A stretch of DNA of 64,000 nt, taken from the NCBI RefSeq assembly GCF_902459465.1, contig NC_047078.1:5418333-5482332 (forward strand), given 5' to 3'. Within the stretch, counting starts at the first letter, position 1, and each line of letters opens with the position of its first letter. Source of the stretch: Asterias rubens. Its lineage: Eukaryota > Echinodermata > Asteroidea > Forcipulatida > Asteriidae. Below are positions 1-11,049 of the stretch, one piece after another. The position numbers were made by a program, and so were the translations under genes. The notes under the pieces were generated by a model, which had not been told where the DNA came from, ran no database searches, and saw nothing but the letters and a program-made list of their open reading frames with translations.

Positions 1-139
1 ATTAGAATACATTTGTTTTATAATGGGTTTTTCGACACTCCATTAATTGATTTTTAGGTAGCTATCTAAAATTAAAATGTTTAACAATATTCATTTCTCC
101 ATGCGCGATATCTCAGTTTATCTTGAAACCACTACTCTT

Positions 140-420
140 CTAGTCTTATCCTAGGCCCTTTACGCAATCAACGGCCCGTTCAGAATTCATGAGCTGCATA
201 CATACACGGTACATAACAGTACTCGAAGCATGTTTTTCCGAGATTTTTGTACCCCTAGCAAACGAAGCCCGATGCGGCCTCTTTGTACGAGGTTGAAACC
301 TCGAAAAAACATTCTTCGACCCCACGGTATCAAGTACTGTTGTGTACCGTGCAGTATACGCAGTTCGTGAATTCAGAGCGGGCCGGTGCTTGCGTAAAGA
401 GCCTTAGACAAGGCTACTAG
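140..420. repeat. Palindromic MITE in intron 1 of the left-edge Ig gene
   Basis: The two halves are inverted copies of each other: ggccctttacgcaa near 155 pairs with ttgcgtaaagagcc near 389, and the inner parts around cggtaca and tgtaccg also pair. The surrounding sequence (about 30-130 and 421-456) matches intron 1 of gene B (about 53765-53845 and 54175-54217), where this palindrome is absent. It therefore looks like an insertion made after the gene duplication. No coding content. Confidence 0.6.
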
Positions 421-456
421 TACTACGCTTGACGAGTTTTACTTCTGTCGACTTAC

Positions 457-517
457 CTTGAAAAATGTTTCCAATAATTAACAAGATTGCGAACCTCTGG
501 GTAAGGCTTCCTTCCAT
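457..517 (-). CDS. Signal-peptide exon of a two-Ig receptor paralog (partial; gene continues left)
   Basis: On the minus strand this exon starts at ATG 517 and encodes 20 residues: a short polar start (MEGSLTQR) and then a hydrophobic core (FAILLIIGNIFQ). It ends in phase 1 at CAAG|GTAAGT. Length, phase, last residues (IGNIFQ) and donor match the first exon of gene B at 54278-54218. The upstream 430 bp also match gene B. The Ig exons must lie left of position 1, so this is the 5' end of a fourth family member transcribed leftwards. The product would be a cell-surface or secreted Ig protein; only the leader is visible here. Confidence 0.72.
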
Positions 518-1161
518 CTTTTGAACAATATATTAGTACGTGTGAAGATGTTGGCGAATAATAGTTTATTAGATAAAGACGCTGCACTTTGAATCAAGCA
601 AAGCTCTATCGCTGGAACTGTGACGGGGTCGGAATGATTATAACCAGTAGTGCAACTTCCTATACCGTATATTTTTCTCAAATCAGATGTTGGTGATTTC
701 TGGTCGATTGCAAACAATGAATTGGCGTGTGTTGTTTATAGCAAGCACTGATACAGTTTTTACGTTTTGCAACCAAGTACACTTTCTTTTTAACTTTTAA
801 ACAATTACTCCTGCCCATAAATCAACAGTTTTTTCAGGCGCGATGGAGAAAGAAAGTTTCGCTTTCTTTCCTGTTAAACACTGGATATACAGAAAAAGGG
901 TAACACCTCCTTGTTATTGTAAAAACGTTTGATATCCGGTTTGATATTACAATGTTCTGTTATTGTGAACAACTGTACTTGACATGACACTTATGAGCCG
1001 ATGGTAAATCTATTTAATACAAGGATGTAAATACTTAATTTTGTTCGTGTCATTCAACATTTTACATATTGTTTGCTAAAGGGATGATCACAATTATTGA
1101 CCTCAAAATATTTTAACGATAAAAAAACAGCTATTTGTAATAAAAGTATTATGCTTACGTA
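518..1161 (-). promoter_or_regulatory. Conserved 5' flank of the left-edge Ig gene
   Basis: About 518-950 is recognisably similar to 54279-54900 upstream of gene B. Shared blocks include ttggcgaataa, tactcctgc..taaatcaac, and the stretch around gatatccg. The two leaders were therefore duplicated with their flanks, and this is the likely promoter/5'UTR region. I see no defined TATA box or other named site. The part from 950 to 1161 holds nothing I can identify. Confidence 0.4.
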
Positions 1162-2887
1162 TAGTCAGGTGGCTTAGCGAAATTACAGTTACACGGCGGA
1201 CAAAAGCACAATTTTTGGCACAGAGCTCCCTATATATTAAGGGTCTTTTAATTAATATTAGCCGAGGAGCCCTCCGGAATTGTTGTTATTATTTATGTAA
1301 ATCAAAAAATTTCAAAATGGCCGCCAAATATGACAAAATATCATTTTTCTTGAGTCCTGGGAGTCATAAAAACCTCAGGGTGGTTGCTAAAAGTGACTTA
1401 CAGGTAGTTGGACAATAAAGGAGTACTAAAACATTTTCTTTTTAAATATCGCAGATACTCAACTTTCAATCACCACCCCTCCCCCCCCCCCCCCCCCCAG
1501 TTCAACCCGATCAAATCTCACTCTCTTAGCGGGGGCGGATCCAAACATTCTGAAGACAGGGGGTTTCTGGCCTATCAACCCCCATTTACAGGATATAAAA
1601 TAATTGTTTTTCATAATAATAGTAATAACAACAACTGTGTGTAAAGCGCCAAATTACCAACTATGTAGTTGTAACAATGTTTTATTTTATTTATATTTAT
1701 TGTTTTCTTCTGGTTTTGTGGTGGAGCGGGAGGTCGATCATCCCCCGATCATGGACATTAGTGGTTGCGCACATCATTCATACTTGAGAAAGTTTTCTTT
1801 CTCTGCATGTATCCGAGCCCACAAGGTGCACAATTTGGCTACCATATCATCTATGGACATGCGACCTGAGAAATAATCCAAGGAGGATTGCCCATTCATC
1901 TGATGGCATTTGAGATGCTGACAATCTCTGGCTGGGAGATCTCCTCTGTTGGGAGGCCCTGATCATTCTGCTGGAAGTTCTCCAGGATATCTCTAACATT
2001 AATTTCGATAAGGCATTCTTCTTGAAGTTGCTTCAGCAACCAGTATCTGGTCCTGAGAGCATCCATCACTAATAATAAACAAAATTTTTTCTGTGAGCCC
2101 AAACGTTCCACCTGAATCTTTCACAATCTTGTTATTCTACTCATGAGCTTGATCATAGGGATCACAAAGAATTAATTGTGAGTTGTCTTGGAAAGGACCA
2201 AATGAAAAACTTATCATTGATAAGGCAAGGAGTTCATCTCTGATGCGGACAGCAGGCATCCTCCGTGAGTAGTTTACATGGTTCAAGACAAAGAACAGCA
2301 GTGTGAGTTCCTGCAAGACAATCAACATACAGAAAGAGGGGAGTATTCTCTCTGTGAGCCCCGATGAAGATGAGAATGAGGTTTTTGTCTCATGATCAGG
2401 TCCAAGTACATGAAAGTAGGATTTCTCCTCTGCATATTAATGTTTCTTCAAGCTGTGGCAGACTCTTTATCTTTGGTGCCCTCACTGAGCATGAAACCCT
2501 CACTCATGGAGATGTGCAGAGACAAGAGAGTGATCTTGAGGGCTTGCCTATCGAGTTAGTGTGTGGGATGCCTTCAGATACAAGTCAACCACACCAGATA
2601 ATGCTACCTCGTAGAAAAGTGTTGTCCGTCCGGCCAGAAACTTCAAGCAGAGACATCCCCAATATTATTCCAGAGTGCCTTTTCTGTTAGCAGACCACCT
2701 ACATGTAGCACATGCTTACTGTCGCAGTGAGAATCTGGTAATTTCTACTGTACAGACTTTACCAGGGTGAACTCAAGTTGGTCAAAGCAATGACTGGATT
2801 TGTCATGGACTAAGACATTTTACAGCTTGTCTCTCAACATCCATTGCATGCTTGTTCATAGCAGGAGTGGGGACTTCTCAAAGAAAA

Positions 2888-2918
<31 letters not shown>

Positions 2919-3519
2919 AATGCTCTACCCATCTAAGCACCTCTCGACTGGAAACATAACACGTATACAATCTGGCACCGCCTTTAAAGTTATGGCTGGT
3001 ACATTATAGGCGTAGCAGCTGTCGGGAAAGAATGTGTTTTTTCTTTCCAGAAAGGTGGTAAAACTGTGTACACCGTAAGTTTTTATTAGACTTAACAATC
3101 CCCTAGACTTCGAAAAATGAGAACTCATTGAAAGTGTCTTTTTCACTGGTCTAAAGTCTCCGTGGTATGAGATGTGTGTACCGTTTGTTTGCTTAAAAAT
3201 TGTGTTTTATCTAGATATTCAGGTGATTCATGATTGTTTTATATTCACATTTAACCTGCAACCATGAGGTCTTCCCCCAAACAATTTTTTTTTTTAATAA
3301 AAATAAAAATATAACAAATACAATTAAAAAGGTGATATTATTTTGTTATGTAGGCGGCCATTTTGAAATTTTGTGATTTACATTAAAACAATTACAAATT
3401 CCGGAGAGCTCCTCGGCTAATATTAATTAATAGACCCTTAGGAAGCCCTGTGCCAAAAATGGTGCTTTTGTCCGCCGTGTAACGGTAACCTTGATATTTT
3501 ACGCTAAGCCACCTGACTA
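1162..3519. mobile_element. 2.36 kb DNA transposon with ~230 bp terminal inverted repeats and GTA target duplication
   Basis: The left end starts tagtcaggtggcttagcg and the right end finishes with its inverse, cgctaagccacctgacta. Similarity between the ends continues inward for about 230 bp (1162-1395 against 3519-3325), including gccgaggagc and a block containing atggccgcc. Both sides are flanked by GTA (1159-1161 and 3520-3522), a plausible 3-bp target site duplication. The interior contains a poly-C run (about 1480-1498), a poly-T run (about 2893-2918) and a decayed coding fragment. A 3-bp duplication is typical of PIF/Harbinger-like elements, but no transposase of that type is visible. 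Confidence 0.75.
2137..2328 (-). pseudogene. Decayed transposon ORF fragment with NYSRRMPAVRIRD and DQAHE motifs
   Basis: The minus-strand reading contains NHVNYSRRMPAVRIRDELL and then, 30-odd residues on, DPYDQAHE. From memory, the spacing and wording resemble a widespread family of uncharacterised transposon-linked proteins in marine invertebrates, with NYxRWLPVHxRDM followed by DQAHEQxN. The reading is open only for about 60 codons and stops right after DQAHE. A second minus-strand open stretch (1896-2111, LLVMDALRTRYWLLKQLQ) may be the continuation in another frame. It sits in the middle of the 1162-3519 element and is probably the remnant of its own gene. Confidence 0.4.
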
Positions 3520-4733
3520 GTAGAGTCACATGTAGAATGCTTAGCATTCTTTTTCAACTTTTTTTTAAATGAGCATTAACAATAATACACAAACAGCTGA
3601 TTCCATTTTATGTTATGAAACAAAATTATAATCTCGTATTTATAATGGTTTTAACTGGTAGCAACAGTCGAGGTTTAAAACAAAAACCATAAGAAACCAA
3701 AATAAAGTTGTATATAAAACGCCCTCGTGGCTGCACCCCTCGGTGCGTGTCCTCCATATCCAATCGCTTGGTATAATCGTTTACTGCCAGAGATCAGTTA
3801 AGAGGTGTTTTCAGTTAAAAAAATGCAGTGTGGTTTAATTGGTTGCATCTTTAGCAGAATGTTCATGGTTTTAAGATCGTGTAACTTTATCCGTCCTCAA
3901 TTAGAATAAAAGGGCTGCTCAAGCTAAAGTGTTTCAATTTGATCATTGACTTCCCGAGGTCAATGAGGCCAGGTAACAATAAGATCGGTCACCCGTGGGC
4001 ACGGGGTTGTTTGCATATACTTTAACTGTCCGAAATGGAGGACATGTTAAACATTTCCAAGCTGGACATCTCTATCTCGTATAGACCTTTCTTTATCAAC
4101 GTCTTAGCCCGAGATTTTGCCAACCCAGCTTGGAAAGATATGGAAAGTCATAAATTCAAATCAAAAACAGACCGCTACTGTTTGTAATTATGTTATACAA
4201 ACATTGTGTCGACTGTGTTGAAAAAACAACTAATTTTGGGAGGTGTTTTAAGTTATTGAATATTTGCAGAAATCGTGAATTTGGTTTTAACATATTATGT
4301 TAATACGATTGAGTGTTTTACAATCATTCGGACGCCGGCCATGCCAACCAAGTCGGTTTGTTTATCAACAAAAGGAGTTTTGAGACTCTCGTACGATATC
4401 CCATAACCATACAGAGGGAGTGGTGTTTTTTTTTTTTTTCATTTTTTTTTTTTTTTTTACTTTTAGACTGGTCCCCTGTTTTCAGAACCAGTGATTTCAT
4501 TTGAATAGATACAATTATGTAACTGGAATACCACGCAGTGACGTAAGCTTTACATATCTTTGCTTTAATTGGTCTGAGGTGATTTGGGTGGATTGTTGAA
4601 AGTTTGTAAGAAAACTCATCAAGGGTCAGATATGACTGATTTGGGGTATATATGTTTTATAAATCCAATCCAAGTATGGCTTTGGCGGTGTGCTGCTCAA
4701 TATATAAATTATTTGTTGAATGAAGGCCAACTG
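3520..4733. other. Non-coding stretch, nothing recognised
   Basis: Both strands lack convincing exons. The stretch contains a T-rich tract (about 4426-4458) and otherwise ordinary AT-rich sequence between two transposons. Confidence 0.5.
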
Positions 4734-6169
4734 TATGGGCGGCCAAAAGGGCCAAAAGCTAAATAAAATAAAAACTAACTATATTTTTTAAAACTAACAT
4801 AAAAAACGAAAATTAAAGAACAATTACAATTAATTAAAGATAAACAATAATACCAATAATAAACAAACGAAATTTATGTGTAAATCGTAAATACAGAGCA
4901 CAAAAAGTTTAAAATGAACAAAATAATAATAAAATAAAAAACAGCATATTGTTAATTTAGATTATAAAGGGAAAAGATGACCAATTAGTCAAAACTTGAA
5001 ATAATATGAAAAATATTAATCCACTAGAAAAAAATATTACACTAAATATAAAAAAAGGTTATAATAAAAACATGTTTGTCCCTTTAAAAATAAATACACG
5101 AAATGTTTTTAAATTAACAGTAAAAGAAAACTATAAAAAAAAAATGCATTAGAAAAAAAAAGACACTAAATTAAAAAAAATCACTAATAATAAAAGAAAT
5201 GTTTGTCCCTTAAAATTAATTACACGAAATGTTTTTAAATTAACAAGAAAAAAAACTATCCAAAAAAATCATCCTTAAGAAAAAAAATTCACTCAATAAA
5301 AAATAAAGTTAATTATAAAAATTGTTTGCCCTGAAAAATAATTATACGAAATGTTTTTAAATAACAAATTAAAAAATTATCCTTAAAAAAAATTACACCT
5401 CATATATTTTTTTAATTCTTACCTAAAATCCACCAAGGTAAACTAAAATTGCACAAGCTACGTTAAAAAAACCGAAACAAACATTGAGGGCGTCAAACTA
5501 AAGACAAATTGTGTAAAGGACAAATTTTGTAAAGGACAAATTTTGTAAAGGACAAATTTTGTAAAGGACAAAATATTTCAGAATCAACGAACAAAAGTTT
5601 TGACGAACTGACCATAATGATCATAGAGGGCGCGGATGATGGCGAGTCGCGAATTTTTCTCTTTTATTTTAGTGGGTTTTTTTATAGGCCAAGATTTTCC
5701 CATTCGCTGCAAAAAGCGAATTTTTCATCATACATCTGGTCTCAGATGCTGGCCATGCATTTGCAAGACGACTTAAAACTAAAAAGTTAAAAACCATTGG
5801 TGTACGTGTATAAGACCATATTGAGCATTGCCATAAGCAGCTGAAAGCTGGCCTACTGCGACTGGTGGCTTACGATCAGGGATAACATGAAAATAAAATA
5901 AAGTCAGTGATACAATTTGCTCTGAAAACCAAATGAAGAGAAATTGTTGACTTATGACTGGTGCCCGACTAAATTTGTTGATAGTGAAGAAATTTTGTTA
6001 TCAGTATTTTGCTAACAAATGAAGGTGGGCCCTGTTAGTATTCACAGTAAAAGATTTTTTAATCTTGGGGGAAGGGAATCTTGAGGGATTCAAAAGTGTC
6101 CATAGACCTTTTTTAGATCGTTTTTTGAAACGTAAGTGATGCTGCAAACCTTGAATCGTGAGCCTATCG

Positions 6170-6460
6170 ACTCGGATTGAAAGCGTACCTGTTGATATTG
6201 TAGCGTAACTTGGAACCTAAATGTGTCTTGGAATGTAAAGCGTAGCTGCGTGCTTGGAACGTAACCATATCTTTTGGAACGTAAGCATATCTTGGAACGT
6301 AAGCGTAGCTGTCTTGGAAAGTAAACATAGCTGCATATGGAATGTAAGCGTAGCTTGACTCGGGCTATGTACACCGTTTTTATATTATAGCGTAACTTGA
6401 AGGAAAGTAAGCGTATCTTGAAACCTAAGCGTATCTGAGTAGCTGCGTAGCTTGGAACAA
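6170..6460. repeat. Degenerate ~20-bp tandem repeat around cttggaacgtaagcgta
   Basis: The motif cttggaacgtaagcgtagct recurs with variations about ten times, for example ttggaacgtaaccatatc and cttggaaagtaaacatagc. Open reading frames across it are by-products of the repeat. It lies in the core of the 4.3 kb foldback element. Confidence 0.6.
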
Positions 6461-6518
6461 CCATTGTTATAAGGTTGGAGACTTTTTGTTAAGTTGAAAC
6501 ACATGAGCAACTGTAGAT

Positions 6519-6770
6519 CTGGGCCCACTTTCATGGCTCTGCTTACCGCCGAATTCTGCACTTACGATCTCGATTCCCCGCTTACTTGCACGTCGAATTT
6601 CTGCGCTAGCCTTGGTAGCATAGAATGCCTAGTAACGTGGAGTACGCATGGTTAGAAGCAAAAATTCGCCGCTAACCTGTGAAATAGGCTTGCCGTAAGC
6701 ACAGAATTCCCTGCTTCCGCAAGCGCCGATTCTGTGCTTACAGAAAGCAGAGCCATGAAATTGGGTCCTG
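6519..6770. repeat. Palindromic MITE (~250 bp) inside the foldback element
   Basis: The left half has ttcatggctctgctta and the right half its inverse, with agcagagccatgaa near 6750. A related right half recurs near 7868-7932 (acagagccatgaaattggg), so a second, interrupted copy follows. Confidence 0.5.
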
Positions 6771-7560
6771 GTTGTGTGACATACAATGGGCTTACTTAAG
6801 CATAATATTAAAAGCATGAGTGTAGACTTGTACAAGTCCTTCGTAAGTATTATCACAACACCATAGGAACGTAGTCGTAACCATATCTTTTTGAACAACT
6901 CATGGGAAATTGCGGATTTTGATTGCTTAGTCGAGTCGCGCCTTCTGCTTTTCAACCCACTTGGTTTATAGTGCGACTAAAGCTACGTACTATGAAAGTG
7001 TCGCGATGAAATTCCCCTTGGTTAACTCATGGTTATAACCACTTCTGTCGCTCATGATTACAAGACTACAAAACACAAGACATCAGTGACACAATCTTTC
7101 AATCCTTTCAGCACGAGTTTTACTTAATTGCACCTTCATAGACCCTAAATGCTCAACGTGAAGTGCACATGGGCACAAACCAAAAGCCCCGCTAACCTGT
7201 GAAAATGCTTGACAAAAGCAAATAATTTCGTATTTTCCAAAGCGTTGATTCTTTGAGCTGCTAACGCGTAGAGTACGAATGCGCACGTGCCGAAATTCCC
7301 CACTATCTTGTTAACATGCTTGAATGACATAAGCGCAGAAGAGACCCTTCCCATGAAATAATGTAAACTGCACGTAGCGCGTGCGCACTAACGTTTTGAT
7401 TGGCAAAATGAGGGGAACATCGCGCTGTTTTGTACACGGTTAATGGGTGCGTGACGGAGACGCGATTGCGCGTCTGCTTATAGTGCACAACTCTATGGCG
7501 TTTGCCAACCAACAGGGTCTGTACGCATGCGTGAATGTAATTAGCATATTTCATGGGAAG

Positions 7561-7867
7561 GGTCCACCATAGATATAGAATTAAAATAACTAGATCGGCC
7601 GCGCGTACATACGCGCCATTGCCTGTGTAGAAAAAGTTTTTGTTCGCTATGGACGCGGTAAAAATTTCACGTTCGAAAGGCGACGCGCAAAAATGAACAC
7701 GGGAGATAGGCCTTGACGCGCTAAATGTCACGTGCTGACGGCCAAAAGTCACGTGCTGACGGCAACGCACAGAAAATGTACACGGGAGATAGGCAATGGC
7801 GGCCCCCATGCCAGAACCCGCGTATGTACGCGCGGCCGATCTAGTTATTCTATTCTATATGGGGTCC
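7561..7867. repeat. MITE with ~60 bp inverted ends (actagatcggccgcgcgtac)
   Basis: The block actagatcggccgcgcgtac near 7590 is repeated inverted near 7825-7850, and flanking ggtccac/ggggtcc parts also pair. The interior contains two cacgtgctgacgg repeats. It is inserted in another palindromic repeat within the 4.3 kb element. The 168-codon minus ORF over it is not a gene. Confidence 0.6.
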
Positions 7868-9068
7868 ATTCCCTGCTTCCACAAGCGTCGATACGCACAG
7901 TAAACAGAGCCATGAAATTGGGGGCTCCAGTGCAGGCTGGGCTGTGTGTACTTTAAAAAAAAAACATTCCTGGGGAATTCCCGAATTTACAAGAGCTTTT
8001 CTCACACACATGATCAGCCTTGAAAGCACAGGTTTTTATCAATGATCGTACGATCTTTGGTTTTTATTGCACCACCATACATGGACTGTACATGAATATG
8101 TACACCTACCCATGTAAAATAAAAGTTTTTATTTTATTTTAATTATGGCTCCATGAAATCACATGTTTCAACCCATAGAGCTATTCTAATAACATGATAA
8201 AAGCTTTAATAATAGGGGAACACTGGCCCGGCGAGTACGATGAATGATGCTGTCTTGCAGCCAATGGGAAAATCTTGGACAAAGTCATTGGGAAAAGAAA
8301 TTCGCGACTTGCCACAATGTGCGCCCTCTATCATCATTAATGGTCAGTTCATAAAAATTTTTGTTCGTTGATTCTGAAATTTGTCCTTTACAAAATTTGT
8401 CCTTTACAAAAAATTTGTCCTTTACACAATTTGTCTTTAGTTTGACGCCCTCAATATTTGTTTCGTTTTTTTTACGTTGGTGGTTTTTAGGTAAGAATTA
8501 AAAAAATATATAAAGAGTAGTTTTTTTTAAGGATAATTAATTTTGTATTTTTTATTTAAAAACATTTCGTGTAATTATTTTTCAGGGCAAACAATTTTTA
8601 TAATTAACTTTTTTTTATATTTAGTGAATTTTTTTTCTTATTGATTATTTTTTTTGATAGTTTTCTTTTACTGTTAATTTAAAAACATTTCGTGTATTTA
8701 TTTTTAAAGGGACAAACATGTTTTTATTATAACCTTTTTTTATATTTAGTGTAATATTTTTTTCTAGTGGATTAATAGTTTTTCATTTTATTTCAAGTTT
8801 TGACTAATTGCTCATCTTTTCCCTTTAATCTAAATTAACAATATAATGCTGTTTTTTATTTTATTTTTATTTTATTCATTTTAAACTTTTGGTGCTCTGT
8901 ATTTACGATCAACACATAAATTTCGTTTGTTTATTATTGGTATTATTGGTATTATTGTTGATCTTTAATTAACTGTAATTGTTCTTTAATTTTCGTTTTT
9001 TATGTTAGTTTTAAAAAATATAGTTAGTTTTTATTTTATTTAGCTTTTGGCCCTTTTGGCCGCCCATA

Positions 9069-9555
9069 GGCCTATGCCCATCTAGCTGTTTTTGGACTGC
9101 ATCGTCAAAATTTCATCATCACTCCATCGGTCACTTCTACCCATCGTTACAAATTGAGCAACAAACTGAACTAAAATATTTACTGTTAGGTGGTCGACAG
9201 CAATGTCGATCGAAGAACTCCAATCTGACTCTGGACAACAAAAGTCCACCAACGGCCAAGTACATGTAAATAAGAAATACCATACACACATGGCGTGTGT
9301 ACGAGTAGGAAGTTTGTTCACGCTAACTATTTTTATTCTATTCCTATTCCATTCACGTGGTAATTTTTTTTAATTCATATATTTATTTGTAAATTACTGA
9401 TGTAATTCACTTTTATTTTCGTACCTAAACGTAAACACTTTCAGAAGGAGAAAACAAAAAAGGGCGAATTATTTGGCGCGCTATTTTTGACGTCTGTGAC
9501 CTTTCGAGATCAATGACGTCTCAACACAGTGGAAGCAAATGGTGGGGTAAGTTAA
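9069..9555. other. Non-coding stretch, nothing recognised
   Basis: Unique sequence between two mobile elements. Short open frames lack splice signals or recognisable motifs. Confidence 0.5.
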
Positions 9556-10537
9556 ACCATGGAGGAAGGAATGGAAGGAGCTCCAACGACCCGCAAAACC
9601 GCAGAACAAAAGAATACCCTGACAATGCCCGTCTGGCCAGTGGAAAAAGATAGGAGACCTCCAGCTGTACGGCTGGATTAGATTTCTCTGTAAAGAACGT
9701 GCGGTACCGCCGCTCTGCACCGTTGCATTCGTGTAAAGTTGAATCATTGGAGACAAGAATTGTGAATATACACGTTTTCATTTACCGTTTGTGGTGTTTC
9801 ACTGAAACATCATGACATATTTTTTTTTTTTTTTTTTTTTTACTTTCCGGTCACTAGCGGTGGTTCAAAATTTGGGTATTATGGGTATTTGGGTGTTATG
9901 TCCATACGACATACGACACCATGGTTGAGTGAAGAACCAAGTGCGCACGCGCAAACTCACATACGCCTGGGGTGCGTTCCACTCGCGCAAACGTTGCCAA
10001 CAGTTGCGCACGTTCGCCAACAATTTCAAGTGGAACGAGTTGTTCGCCGTCACTGTTGGCGAACGTTGGCAACTTTAGGCGAACATACTTCTGAGGTGTT
10101 GGCGAGTGGTTTTTAAAATGGCGGACAAGCATACGGTATTATTTCTTTGTCACAAACATAATTACGTTGTATTTTCGGTGGATGTTAATGCAGATTTGGA
10201 ATAACAAAGTTAATTAGTTGATGTAATGTCAAAAAGAGGGCTATTATAGCAAAAACAAAGTAAAACAAAAACTACGTATGGTGCGCGCCATCTTCATTTC
10301 AGGGCGCCGCCATATTGACATCGCGTATACGCACCAATCGTTCAAAAGATAAAAAAACGTTTGCGCGAACAGTTGCGAGTCGTTTGCGCGAGTGGAACGC
10401 ACCCCAGAGGTCGCTCATTGTCTGGACATGTATAAGGTATGTCGGTGATTACGAGGTGTTGTTAAACGACCACGGTACCGCAGGTTCGACTTTTGAAGTC
10501 CCTTCGTTCGAGCTCCTTCTATTCCTTCCTCCATGGT
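9556..10537. mobile_element. MITE family 1 (accatggaggaagga ends), copy carrying a nested insertion
   Basis: The ends are accatggaggaagga (left) and its inverse (right), flanked by a TAA duplication on both sides (9553-9555 and 10538-10540). A second copy at 46292-46871 is about 580 bp. This copy is about 980 bp because a different element (9969-10405) has been inserted near the sequence catacgcc. The 3-bp TAA/AAT duplications suggest mobilisation by a PIF/Harbinger-type transposase. No coding capacity. Confidence 0.8.
9969..10405. mobile_element. Nested MITE with ggggtgcgttccactcgcgc ends
   Basis: The left end ggggtgcgttccactcgcgc is matched by the inverse at the right end (gagtggaacgcacccc). 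Internally, gttgccaac/gttggc motifs also form inverted pairs. The other copy of the host element lacks it (catacgccaggtcgctc at about 46740), so 46.7 kb is a near-exact empty site. No clear target duplication was seen. Confidence 0.75.
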
Positions 10538-11049
10538 TAAACCCGCTTTCGTTCTCACTAGCTGCTTTTCCCGGGAAAAACGTGTTTCCCCGGGGTTAAC
10601 TCTTTTAACCCTATACCCCTTAACTGGGTAAATTATTTCCCGGGAAAATGTCATTTCCCGGGAAATGTTTTGTAGTGTGAACAGATCGACTAACATTTCC
10701 CGGGAACTTCCCGGGAAATACCTGTAGTGTGAAAAGGGCTTATGTGTGAACGGGGTATAACCCTGTTATGCTGACTGTCCCACGCACCCTTAACAAGGCT
10801 GGTGATAGAACATTTACAGTCACTGCAGCAAAGGAGTGGAACAGTCTACCACGCTCAATTCAAAATGCAAAATGACTCAGGAAAATTTAAAAAACAATCA
10901 ATTTATTGAATTACATTACAGGTGGCTTCCATTTCATAGATACAAAAACAGATCCAAGTACAAAATAACGTATTATTGTATAAAATGTTATTTCAGAAGT
11001 AAAATTTTTTAAATAATACAAATGTGTCTATATAATAAATGTTCCAATG
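10538..11049. other. Non-coding stretch with repeated cccgggaaa motifs
   Basis: About 10566-10760 carries several cccgggaaa/tttcccggg words in inverted arrangement and the phrase tgtagtgtgaa twice, and looks like another small palindromic repeat. The rest shows no gene. Confidence 0.4.

Larger units (their letters stand above)
4734..9068. mobile_element. 4.3 kb foldback-type element with very long inverted arms
   Basis: The left end reads tatgggcggccaaaaggg and the right end is its exact inverse (cccttttggccgcccata). The arms stay alignable for roughly 0.85-1 kb: about 4734-5760 against 9068-8225. They include an AT-rich part (4760-5440), an ~18-bp tandem repeat of ttttgtaaaggacaaa (about 4 copies left, 3 right) and the block near ttttcccatt. 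The middle (5.8-8.2 kb) holds smaller repeats but no gene. No clear target duplication was found. Long arms with tandem repeats recall foldback elements; the transposase that moved it is unknown. Confidence 0.75.

Noticed and set aside
2364..2690. 108-codon plus-strand open frame in the 1.2-3.5 kb element
   Set aside because: No recognisable motif, and it lies next to a more convincing minus-strand remnant.
5525..5575. CRISPR-like short tandem repeat (ttttgtaaaggacaaa)
   Set aside because: The repeats are contiguous with no spacers, and the genome is eukaryotic.
7303..7809. 168-codon open frame on the minus strand
   Set aside because: It runs through a MITE and its inverted arms inside the foldback element; no domain, no splice sites, composition set by the repeats.
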